A DNA stretch of 64,000 nucleotides from Bosea vaviloviae (lineage in GTDB: Bacteria; Pseudomonadota; Alphaproteobacteria; Rhizobiales; Beijerinckiaceae): positions 1,355,001 through 1,419,000 of the forward strand of contig NZ_CP017147.1 of assembly GCF_001741865.1 (NCBI RefSeq), written 5' to 3'. Positions 35,055-42,230 of this stretch are shown one piece after another (position 1 is the stretch's first letter; every line of letters starts with the position of its first letter). The translations under genes were made by a program, and so were the position numbers. The notes under the pieces are model-generated. The model worked only from the letters and a program-made list of their open reading frames with translations. It did not search any database and was not told the origin of the DNA.

Positions 35055-36212
35055 CTAACCGTGCAGGGTCAGCACAGAGTCTGGGGTGGTGGAGTCCGCG
35101 AAGCGGCCTAGCTTGAAGGGGCTGAGATCGAAGCGCGGCTGCCGCATCAGCGCAAGATCGGCGAGGATTTCACCGGTGATCGGGCCGATGCCGAAGCCAT
35201 GTCCGGAAAAGCCGGCCGCGACGACCAGCCCGTCGATCCCGGTATGGGCGTCGATCGCCGGGAGTGCGTCTGGCGTGAGATCGATCAGCCCACCCCAGAT
35301 TCGCGAGACGCCGGCGTCCGCCATCGCCGGCAGAACCTGTGTCACCCGATCGATCAAGGTGGCGATGTCGGCTGCGCGCGGCGCGAGAGTGTCGGGACTC
35401 CAGGAGCCGGGCTCATGTGGCCAGTCGCCGATGCCGGTGGTGACGCGCAGGCGCCCGTCGATCTCCTGCCGGCCGGCTGCATCGGCATTGGCGACGCCGA
35501 AAACCTGTTCGAACAAGGGCGGTAGCGGCACGCTCTGCAGCACGCAGACCAGCCTGATCCGCAGGGGCAGGTCGAGTCCGAGCGGCGCCAGCAGTTCGGG
35601 CGCATGGATGCCTGTCGCCAGGATGACGCGTCCAGCCGAGACGATCTCGCCCTCATGCGTCTCGACGCCGGTGATCGCATCGCCGGAGCGGATCAGCGCC
35701 CGCACGCCGACGCCGTCGCGGATCACAGCGCCATGGCGCGCGGCCGCTGCGGCGAAGGCCCGTACCGCCGGAATCGGGTCGGCATGGCCGTCGCCCGGGC
35801 AGAAGGATGCGGCGAGGACTGACGGAGCAATCGCCGGCGCGATCGCACGGATCGCGGCATTGTCCGGCAGATAGTCGATCTCGAGCCCAAGCCCGCGCTG
35901 CTGGACGACAAGCTCGCGGATCACCTCGACCTCGGCCTCCGTCCGCGCCAGGCGCAGATTGCCGCGCCGGCGATAGCCGGTAGCGGCTCCAAGCTCCTCG
36001 TCGAGCCCGCCCCAGCGTGCAACCGCCGCCTTCGCCAGCGGCAATTCGGCGGGGTCGCGGCCCGATTGCCTGACGCCGCCAAGCGTCCAGCCCGAGGCCA
36101 TCGCCGCGAGGCTGCGCGCTTCGAACAGCGTCACGGAATGGCCGGCGCGCGCGATATCATAGGCCGCCGCCGCGCCGCTGATCCCGCCTCCGACGATGAC
36201 GACGTCAGGCAT
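35055..36212 (-). CDS. FAD-dependent amine/amino-acid oxidoreductase (DAO family)
   Basis: A 385-residue flavoprotein of the DAO (D-amino-acid/sarcosine oxidase-like) family. The FAD motif VVIVGGGISGAAAAYDIARA starts at residue 4 and is followed by ASGWTLGGVRQSGRD. The C-terminal flavin contact is AAGFSGHGFGIGPITGEI. Members oxidise secondary or primary amines such as D-amino acids, N-methyl amino acids and fructosyl amino acids, giving an imine that hydrolyses. It follows the Rid-family gene by 11 bp, consistent with imine chemistry. The exact amine is unknown; a fructosyl- or N-alkyl-amino acid would fit the operator shared with the FrlB/FrlD genes. Confidence 0.85.
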   Translation of the reverse strand: MPDVVIVGGGISGAAAAYDIARAGHSVTLFEARSLAAMASGWTLGGVRQSGRDPAELPLAKAAVARWGGLDEELGAATGYRRRGNLRLARTEAEVEVIRELVVQQRGLGLEIDYLPDNAAIRAIAPAIAPSVLAASFCPGDGHADPIPAVRAFAAAAARHGAVIRDGVGVRALIRSGDAITGVETHEGEIVSAGRVILATGIHAPELLAPLGLDLPLRIRLVCVLQSVPLPPLFEQVFGVANADAAGRQEIDGRLRVTTGIGDWPHEPGSWSPDTLAPRAADIATLIDRVTQVLPAMADAGVSRIWGGLIDLTPDALPAIDAHTGIDGLVVAAGFSGHGFGIGPITGEILADLALMRQPRFDLSPFKLGRFADSTTPDSVLTLHG

Positions 36213-36223
36213 CGGGTTAAACC

Positions 36224-36652
36224 TCAGGAGAGGTCGACGCTGATGCGCTTTTCGGCCTCGTCGGGCTTGCGGCGCTTATAGGCGGTGACCTCGAACTCGA
36301 CCTTGAGCTCGGGCTGGCCGAGCGGCGTGCAGGTCGTGGTGTTGGCGGGGTCGATGCCCCTGAACTTGCGTCCGACGACCTCGCCGACCGCCTCCATGTC
36401 AGCGATATCCGGCACGAAGACCTTGATCGCGACGACATCCTTCAATGAGGCGTCCACGGCGGCGAGCGCACCCTCGATATTGCTGAAGGCCTGCTCAGCC
36501 TGGCCCTTGGCATCGCTGGCGATGGCGCGGGTCTTGTAATTGCGGCCGGCGGTGTTGGAGACGAAGATCATGTCGCCGGCGACGACGACCCGCGAATAGC
36601 TGTTCAAATCCTCGTATTTGCTGCCGGATTTGACTTTGATGATCTCGCTCAC
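36224..36652 (-). CDS. Rid family protein lacking the RidA catalytic arginine
   Basis: A 142-residue YjgF/YER057c/UK114 (Rid) family protein. The fold is evident from VVVAGDMIFVSNTAGR, QAFSNIEGALAAVDASLKDV and VEFEVTAYKR. RidA proper deaminates reactive enamines and imines using an arginine in a PAR(S/T) motif; here the aligned stretch is PANTTT, with Asn104 in that place. It therefore belongs to a Rid subfamily without that activity, or has another function. It is first of a minus-strand operon (Rid, FAD oxidoreductase, SDR, importer). The upstream GntR-type operator lies 91 bp before the start. Confidence 0.85.
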   Translation of the reverse strand: MSEIIKVKSGSKYEDLNSYSRVVVAGDMIFVSNTAGRNYKTRAIASDAKGQAEQAFSNIEGALAAVDASLKDVVAIKVFVPDIADMEAVGEVVGRKFRGIDPANTTTCTPLGQPELKVEFEVTAYKRRKPDEAEKRISVDLS

Positions 36653-36738
36653 GGGAGGCCTCCTTCAGGTATGGTGCGCCGGGCTCGACGGGTTTCGTCA
36701 TGCGGCCGGCGATCGGTTGGCCGGCTCGGGAGGAGCGA

Positions 36739-36754
36739 CTTGGTGTATACCATT
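36739..36754. promoter_or_regulatory. GntR-type operator, copy 1 (upstream of Rid operon)
   Basis: CTTGGTGTATACCATT contains GGTGTATACC, which fits the GntR consensus GT-N-TA-N-AC. It matches the perfect copy at 41159 in 14 of 16 bases. A minus-strand TTGACA lies at 36770-36775, so the site is downstream of the -35 box, in the promoter region of the Rid/oxidase/importer operon. Confidence 0.65.
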
Positions 36755-37036
36755 CAAGCCTTTCACTGCTGTCAAGACGATCAAACGCGAGACCAGGCGG
36801 CGCCCAGCCCTGTTTGATGAGACCGTTTTCGCCTGTGGCGGCCCGTGTTCGGCGGTGCGCGAAGCCGAACCGCTCGGAAACGGCTTTCTCCGCGGGGTGT
36901 TTGGTTCGGATGATTATTTCGTGATGGCATCCATGACGGAGAAGAATAGGCTGCCTGTGGCTGTCGGCGCCGTTCGATCGCCGCGATGCAATGGCACGCC
37001 CGATGCAGGGCGCGCTGCGCCAGTCGAGGGCCGCAA

Positions 37037-37059
37037 TTGACAGTTTGGTATACACCAAT
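37037..37059 (+). promoter_or_regulatory. Promoter -35 box and GntR-type operator, copy 2 (upstream of orphan SBP)
   Basis: TTGACA at 37037-37042 is followed 1 bp later by TTTGGTATACACCAAT (37044-37059), the same operator as copies 1 and 3 in inverse orientation. A bound repressor would sit between -35 and -10. The -10 is not clear; CATGCT at 37061 is the best candidate. The start codon is 39 bp after the operator. Confidence 0.62.
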
Positions 37060-37098
37060 CCATGCTGGCTTCAGGCTGATAAAAAAAGGGGATTTCCG

Positions 37099-38637
37099 AT
37101 GACGATGATTTCGCGCCGTGCCCTCCTTGCTGCCGGGGCAAGCCTGCCGCTGGTTCGAGGCTCCGCCTTTGCGCAGGCCTCGGGGCAAGGCTCGGGGAGA
37201 GTGCTGCGCTTCGGCCTGTCGAGCTTCCCGCCGAGCCTGCAGCCCTGGGTCCATACCGGCACGGCGGCGCTGACGGTCAAACTCCTGATCTTCCGTGGCC
37301 TGACCGGTTTCGACGACAAGGGCGAAGTCAGGCCTGAACTGGCGGAATCCTGGACGCAGGACGGCCCGGCCGGCTGGATCTTCAAGCTGCGCAAGGCGAC
37401 CTTCCACAACGGCAAGCCGGTGACGGCGGAAGACGTCAAATGGACCCTCGAGCAGGTCGCTGCGCCCACTTCCACCGCCTTCATGAAGTCGGAGTTCGGC
37501 GGCATCGAGCGGATCGAGACGCCCGATGCCGGCACGGTCAAAATCGTCATGAAGGAGCCGACGGCGACGCTGCCGATCTGGCTGGCGAGCCCGCATATGC
37601 CGATCATCGCCAAGGACTCGATCGAGGGTCGGGCCGGTCTGGGCGTTGGCGCCGGACCGTTCACGCTCAAGGATCAGGAACGCGGCGTCTCGATCGAGGT
37701 CGCCAAGTTCGACAAGTACTACAAGCCCGGCCTGCCCAAGCTCGCCGGCGTCAAGCTGACGGCCTACGCCGATGAGAACCTACGGGTCGCGGCGCTGCAG
37801 GCCGGCGATATCGACCTGATCGAATATGTCCCCTGGCAGCATATGGGCGTGATCGAGAAGGATCCGCGCCTGACACTCGTCGCCGCCGACGGCCCCTTCA
37901 TGGGCATCAACTTCAATGGCGGCAGCGGGCCGTTCAAGGATGTCCGCCTGCGCCAGGCGGTTGCCCATGCCATACGCCGTGAGGAGATCGTCCAGGCAGC
38001 CTTCTTCGGTCGCGGCAGCAAGCTGGAAAGCATCCCGATATCGCCCGGGAGCCCCTATTTCGACAAGGCGCTCTCCGAGTTCTGGAATTACGATCCCGAG
38101 AAGGCGAAGAAGCTGCTGGCCGAAGCGGGCATGCCCAAGGGCTTCTCCTGTACGCTGCTCTCGACAGCGCAATACGGGATGCACAAATCGACCGCCGAAG
38201 TGGTGCAGGCTCATCTCGGCGAGATCGGCATCGAGGTGAAGCTCAACCTGCCCGACTGGGCTGGCCGCATCGATGCCGCCGGCAAGGGCCGCTATGAGTT
38301 CATGATCCAGGGCACAACCGCAGACAATAACGACCCCGACGGCCTCGCGCCGCTGATCGACGGCGAACTGCCAGCCAATATGGCCCGTAGCTGGCAGATG
38401 CCGACGCCCGAAATCCACGCCCTCTTCGTCAAGGGCCGCTCGGAGTTCGATCCGGCCAAGCGCAAGGCGATCTATGCCGAACTGACGAAGATCGCCCTCC
38501 AACAGGCGCCCCTCGTCGGTCTTGCCTGGCGCTCGCAGGGCTATGGCATGGTCAAGGGCGTGACCGGCTTCAAGAGCTATCCGGGCAGCACGAACTTCTT
38601 CTCGGCCTATTCGATGGAGGAGACGTCGTTCTCCTGA
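37099..38637 (+). CDS. Peptide-type ABC substrate-binding protein (SBP family 5), orphan, Tat signal
   Basis: A 512-residue family 5 binding protein with a twin-arginine signal (SRRALLAAGASLPLVRGSAF). Family blocks are GWIFKLRKATFHNGKPVTAE, AVAHAIRREEIVQAAFFGRG and the central EYVPWQHMGVIEKDP. It has no permease or ATPase beside it on its strand. It is divergent from the Rid/oxidase/importer operon, and both promoters carry the same operator, so it is probably a second receptor for that importer. ATG 37099 (or 37105) gives the Tat signal at the N-terminus. Confidence 0.9.
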   Translation: MTMISRRALLAAGASLPLVRGSAFAQASGQGSGRVLRFGLSSFPPSLQPWVHTGTAALTVKLLIFRGLTGFDDKGEVRPELAESWTQDGPAGWIFKLRKATFHNGKPVTAEDVKWTLEQVAAPTSTAFMKSEFGGIERIETPDAGTVKIVMKEPTATLPIWLASPHMPIIAKDSIEGRAGLGVGAGPFTLKDQERGVSIEVAKFDKYYKPGLPKLAGVKLTAYADENLRVAALQAGDIDLIEYVPWQHMGVIEKDPRLTLVAADGPFMGINFNGGSGPFKDVRLRQAVAHAIRREEIVQAAFFGRGSKLESIPISPGSPYFDKALSEFWNYDPEKAKKLLAEAGMPKGFSCTLLSTAQYGMHKSTAEVVQAHLGEIGIEVKLNLPDWAGRIDAAGKGRYEFMIQGTTADNNDPDGLAPLIDGELPANMARSWQMPTPEIHALFVKGRSEFDPAKRKAIYAELTKIALQQAPLVGLAWRSQGYGMVKGVTGFKSYPGSTNFFSAYSMEETSFS

Positions 38638-38668
38638 GGCTGCGGCGTTCGGGCCGGTACGCTAACCT

Positions 38669-38761
38669 CGTCATGGTCGGGCTTGTCCCGACCATCCACG
38701 CCTTCGCTGGTCGCAGGTCGTGGTCAAGACGTGGATGCGCGCCACAAGGGCGAGCATGACG
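38669..38761. repeat. Dispersed palindromic repeat (CGTCATGGTCGGGC type)
   Basis: The element begins CGTCATGGTCGGGCTTGTCC and ends GCGAGCATGACG. The inner CCACG and CGTGG segments also pair, giving an imperfect long hairpin. I recognise this type as a common intergenic element in Hyphomicrobiales. It lies between convergent genes and could act in termination. Confidence 0.7.
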
Positions 38762-38768
38762 TGGGAGG

Positions 38769-40091
38769 TCAACTCGCCCGTGTCGTCCGCTCCAGCCGTG
38801 CGAAGCGCTCCAGCCGGAACGGCTTGGCGTCGATCATCGAGGTTTTGCCCGCGACGAGATCGGCGATCAGCCGGCCCGCTCCCGGGCCGATGCCGAAGCC
38901 ATGGCCGGAGAAGCCGCTGGCGATGAAGAAGCCGGGCAGGCGCGGCACTTCGCCGATCACCGGCACGGCGTCGGGCATCGCATCGACGAAACCACCCCAG
39001 GCCTGTGCGACCTTCATGTCCTTGAAGGCTGGGAAGGCGGCGACGAGATTGGCCTGCGCTTCGCTCAGGATCGAGTCGTAAGGCGCCGGATCGAGCACGC
39101 GGGTTTTCTCGAAGGGCGTCGTTTCGTCGAGCGACCAGCGCCGTGTCGTCTTCGCCTCCTCAAGGAAGCGCTGGCTGAGCCTGAGCTTCAATTCGTGCCG
39201 CTGCTTGACGAGGGATGGCAGGAAATCGGTCATCAGGCGGAAACTGTCGGGCACGATCTCGGCCACGCTCGCGCCGCGATGGGCGATAGTGTAGCCGCCG
39301 TCCTGGCGCTTGCGGAAGGCGAAGTCGGAGCCGCCGACGGCATGGGTCGGCGGGCCGTCGAGAGGCTCGGTGCGCAGGACCGAACCCAGCACCTTGAGCT
39401 GCGGGAAATCGATGCCGAGATTGCCGAGGAAGAGCCGCGACCAGGCGCCGCCGGCGAGCACGACGCGCTGGCAGGCGATCGTACCGCGCTCCGTCACCAC
39501 GGCGCTGACCCGGCCGGCCTTGGTTTCGATGCCGCGCACGGCGCAGCGCGTCAGAACCTGTCCTCCGAGCCGCCGCAGTGCCCGCGCCATCGCCGGCACC
39601 GCCTTTTGCGGCTCGGCGCGCGCATCGCTCGGCGTGAACAGGGCGCCTGCGAAAGCGCGCTTGCAGCCGGGCAGCACGCTCTCGATCTCGCGCGAGCTCA
39701 GCAGGCGTGAATCGAGCTGGTACTGCTTGGCATGGTCGAGCCAGGCCTCGTGCTCGGCGAGTTTGCCGGGCGTATCGGCGACATAGACGATGCCGGAGCG
39801 GGTGAAGCCGGTATCGCCGCCGACCAGCTTGTCCATCTCCGACCAGAGCCGCATGCTCTCCAGCCCGAGCGGGATTTCGCTGGCGTCGCGGCCCATGATC
39901 CGGACCCAGCCCCAGTTGCGCCCGGACTGCTCATGGCCGACCTCGCCCTTCTCGCAGACGGTGACGGAAACCCCCTCCTTGGCCAGGAAGATCGCCGTCA
40001 TGATGCCGATGATGCCACCGCCGATGACGACGACATCGCTGCTCCCAGGCAATGTGGCGTCTAGGTCGATCGTCTCGATGGTGATGCCCAT
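38769..40091 (-). CDS. FAD-dependent oxidoreductase (DAO family, D-amino-acid dehydrogenase-like)
   Basis: A 440-residue flavoprotein with the FAD motif VVVIGGGIIGIMTAIFLAKE (about 20-39), the family stretch HEQSGRNWGWVRIMGRD and the C-terminal contact SGFSGHGFGIGPGAGRLIAD. It is related to, but longer than and clearly distinct from, the DAO-family gene at 35055. It lies 70 bp downstream of the GntR/UTRA regulator gene on the same strand, so the two may be cotranscribed. Candidate substrates are D-amino acids or N-substituted amino acids, including fructosyl amino acids; sequence does not decide. Confidence 0.85.
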   Translation of the reverse strand: MGITIETIDLDATLPGSSDVVVIGGGIIGIMTAIFLAKEGVSVTVCEKGEVGHEQSGRNWGWVRIMGRDASEIPLGLESMRLWSEMDKLVGGDTGFTRSGIVYVADTPGKLAEHEAWLDHAKQYQLDSRLLSSREIESVLPGCKRAFAGALFTPSDARAEPQKAVPAMARALRRLGGQVLTRCAVRGIETKAGRVSAVVTERGTIACQRVVLAGGAWSRLFLGNLGIDFPQLKVLGSVLRTEPLDGPPTHAVGGSDFAFRKRQDGGYTIAHRGASVAEIVPDSFRLMTDFLPSLVKQRHELKLRLSQRFLEEAKTTRRWSLDETTPFEKTRVLDPAPYDSILSEAQANLVAAFPAFKDMKVAQAWGGFVDAMPDAVPVIGEVPRLPGFFIASGFSGHGFGIGPGAGRLIADLVAGKTSMIDAKPFRLERFARLERTTRAS

Positions 40092-40161
40092 CAGAGGCTC
40101 TCCCCGGCCGGAGGAAACGAGCCGGCTTCTCGGCGGGGGCGGGGCATCAGCGGCAGCATGG

Positions 40162-40908
40162 TCAGTCCTGCGGGGTCGGCGTGGAATTGCGGAAGACGAC
40201 GTGGTGGGGGTGGTTCACCGATTTCATGTATTCGATCGGCGCGCCGCTGCCGTCGCGCGCCACCAGCCTCAGCACCAGGGTGGGCGAGCCGGGCTTGAGC
40301 GAGAGCAGGCGGGCTTCCATGTCGGTCGCGGTGCCGACGCCGATCTCGCGATCGCGGGCGCTGGCCTCGACGCCGTAGCGGGCCTTCAGCAGCGCGTAGA
40401 GCGATTGCCCGGCGACGAGATCCTCCGCGACCAGCCCGGCGAAGCGCAGTGCCGGCAGATAGCTTGTCTCGATGCAGAACGGTTCGTCATTCACCGTACG
40501 CAGCCGGCGGAACATGATGAGGTCGGCGCCAACAGCGAGATCGAGCCGGCGCGCGATGCTCTCGGTCGCCGCCTCCTCGCCGAAATGCAGCAGCTTGTTG
40601 CCGGGACTGCCGCCGGAGTTGCGGATGATCCGGGTGATGCCGAGCGAGGAGCTGACCTCGATCGGGCGCGTGACCTGGACCAGGGGGACGCGCGTGCCGC
40701 TGGTGCCGTTGCGCTCCAGCACATTGCGCTCGACCAGCTTGTCGATCGCCTTGCGCACGGTCATGCGGTTGATGCGCAGCGTCTCCGCCAGAACGCGCTC
40801 GGACGGAATCCGGTCTCCCGGGCCGTAATCGGGCCCGTTGATGAGGTCGAGCAGGTAGTCCTGCACCTCGACATAGATCGGCTTGGCCCGCTTCACGGGT
40901 TCGCGCAT
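40162..40908 (-). CDS. GntR-family regulator with UTRA domain (HutC/FrlR-like)
   Basis: A 248-residue HutC-subfamily regulator. The winged helix-turn-helix (about 8-75) has PIYVEVQDYLLDLINGPDYG and INRMTVRKAIDKLVERNVLE; the UTRA ligand domain follows (about 95-240), with FRRLRTVNDEPFCIETSYLP. ATG 40908 is chosen; an in-frame ATG at 40959 adds 17 residues outside the domain. It is divergent from the FrlB/FrlD-like genes, as E. coli frlR, also GntR/UTRA, is linked to frlBD. It is the best candidate to bind the three GGTGTATACC operators, with a phosphorylated sugar-amine as the likely effector. Confidence 0.85.
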   Translation of the reverse strand: MREPVKRAKPIYVEVQDYLLDLINGPDYGPGDRIPSERVLAETLRINRMTVRKAIDKLVERNVLERNGTSGTRVPLVQVTRPIEVSSSLGITRIIRNSGGSPGNKLLHFGEEAATESIARRLDLAVGADLIMFRRLRTVNDEPFCIETSYLPALRFAGLVAEDLVAGQSLYALLKARYGVEASARDREIGVGTATDMEARLLSLKPGSPTLVLRLVARDGSGAPIEYMKSVNHPHHVVFRNSTPTPQD

Positions 40909-40955
40909 GGCTGGCGTCTCTCGGATTCCCGTCGTCGCTGTTGAACTGGGATAGA

Positions 40956-41001
40956 GCATCGGCCCGAAAAGTGGAATCCGGTTTTCGGAAGAAGCCGATG
41001 C
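40956..41001. repeat. Palindromic intergenic element, copy B
   Basis: Outer arms are GCATCGGC (40956-40963) and GCCGATGC (40994-41001). The inner core CCGAAAAGTGGAATCCGGTTTTCGG is itself nearly symmetrical. It belongs with the copies at 9971, 17061 and 43062. It lies 47 bp upstream of the GntR/UTRA start codon in the divergent region. Confidence 0.8.
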
Positions 41002-41017
41002 AAAATCAAAGAGCTAC

Positions 41018-41052
41018 AGCATCAGACCGAATTCGATATTCGGTCTGATGCT
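41018..41052. repeat. Perfect 15-bp inverted repeat
   Basis: AGCATCAGACCGAAT (41018-41032) pairs exactly with ATTCGGTCTGATGCT (41038-41052) across TCGAT. It follows directly on the palindromic element copy B. It could be part of a longer composite repeat or a terminator-like structure; it is too long and too far from the promoter to look like the GntR operator. Confidence 0.75.
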
Positions 41053-41136
41053 GAGCGCCCGGTTCCCATCACTGGAAGCCGAAAAACGCGCCAGACCAAC
41101 CCGGGTGACGACATATCCTGATTGATTGGACTATGC

Positions 41137-41174
41137 TTGACAGTGATTGGTATAGCTGATTGGTGTATACCAAT
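41137..41174 (+). promoter_or_regulatory. Promoter -35 box and GntR-type operator, copy 3 (upstream of frlB-like gene)
   Basis: TTGACA at 41137-41142 is followed by a partial site, ATTGGTATAG (41145-41154), and then a full operator, ATTGGTGTATACCAAT (41159-41174). The full copy has perfect ATTGGT/ACCAAT arms around GTAT and contains the GntR consensus core GTGTATAC. The gene start is 29 bp further on. No good -10 is separable from the operator. Confidence 0.65.
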
Positions 41175-41203
41175 TCTCGCCTGCCAGGAAGTGGCTTGCT
41201 CTC

Positions 41204-42217
41204 ATGTCCATCTCTTACGACCGCCCCCGCGTGCTGGACGGCCTCGCTCAGACGCAGGCTGCCGTGCCCGAGGCTTTCGCGCTCGGCCGCAAGCTCGCCC
41301 CCGGCGTCGACCGGATTTATCTCGTCGCTGCGGGCTCGGCCAACCGCGCCATGCTCGGCATCACATACTGGCTCGAGCATTATTCGCCCGGCATCGAGGT
41401 GCGTCGCTATTTCCCGGCCGAGTTCATGGCGATCGACCCGCCCCGGCTCGATGGCCGCACCTTGGTGCTGCTCGCTTCGAAATCGGGCACGACGCCGGAG
41501 ACGGTCGCCGCCGCCCAATTCCTGAAGGACAAGCCCTGCCAGGTCGTGGCCTTCAGCCAATATGCCGACAAGCCGCTGGCCCAGGCCGTGCCGCAGCATT
41601 TCATCGTCGGCGACACCAGCGAATCCTTCATCGCCATGTTCATGCTGATGCAGGCTCTGGTCGGCGGCATCATGACGGAGAAGGAGGGCTGGCCGCTCGG
41701 CGACAAGCTGCTCGCCTCGCTCGATGCCTTGCCGGGCGCGATTGCCGACGCCGCCGAGCAGAACGAGGCGCGCGCCGCGGCCGATGCGGCGCTCTACGCC
41801 AAGGACCGGAATTTCTATCACGTCGCCTCGGGGCCGGGCTTCACCACGGCCTATGTCTTCGGCGTCTGCATCCTGATGGAGATGCTCTGGCTGCACAGCT
41901 ACCCGATCGAGGCGGCCGAGTTCTTCCATGGCCCCTTCGAGATCGTCGACCGCTCGACGCCGCTGATCCTGATCACCGGCGAGGATCCGAGCCGCCCGCT
42001 GATGGAGCGCGTCTCGAGCTTCTGCGATACCTATGCCGAGCGCGTGATGAAATATGATTCCCGCGACTTCGCGATGAAAGGCATCGCGCCTGAAATCCGC
42101 CCGATCGTGGCACCCTATATCCTGCAATCGGCGCTGAAGCGCTTGTCGGTGCATCTCTCGGTGCTGCACAACCAGCCGCTGACGACCCGCCGCTATATGT
42201 GGAAAGTGGCTTACTGA
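41204..42217 (+). CDS. SIS-domain protein, fructoselysine-6-phosphate deglycase (FrlB)-like
   Basis: A 337-residue protein with two SIS (sugar isomerase) domains. The first has the phosphate loop LVAAGSANRAM and ASKSGTTPET (about 41-51 and 88-97). The second holds the FrlB/AgaS-like signature AAEFFHGPFEI and the C-terminal block YDSRDFAMKGI. FrlB splits a fructosamine 6-phosphate into glucose 6-phosphate and the free amine. Length matches E. coli FrlB (about 340), and the FrlD-like kinase follows 13 bp later, which supports the pathway. The amine partner (lysine or another amino acid) is unknown. Expression is probably controlled by the GntR-type operator just upstream. Confidence 0.85.
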   Translation: MSISYDRPRVLDGLAQTQAAVPEAFALGRKLAPGVDRIYLVAAGSANRAMLGITYWLEHYSPGIEVRRYFPAEFMAIDPPRLDGRTLVLLASKSGTTPETVAAAQFLKDKPCQVVAFSQYADKPLAQAVPQHFIVGDTSESFIAMFMLMQALVGGIMTEKEGWPLGDKLLASLDALPGAIADAAEQNEARAAADAALYAKDRNFYHVASGPGFTTAYVFGVCILMEMLWLHSYPIEAAEFFHGPFEIVDRSTPLILITGEDPSRPLMERVSSFCDTYAERVMKYDSRDFAMKGIAPEIRPIVAPYILQSALKRLSVHLSVLHNQPLTTRRYMWKVAY

Positions 42218-42230
42218 GCGGAGCACGGCG

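Larger units (their letters stand above)
36653..37098. other. Divergent regulatory region between Rid operon and orphan binding protein
   Basis: 446 bp without a credible gene. Two copies of the GntR-type operator lie near the two ends (36739-36754 and 37044-37059). TTGACA boxes lie next to each, on the minus strand at 36770-36775 and on the plus strand at 37037-37042. I see nothing else in the roughly 280 bp between them. Confidence 0.6.
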
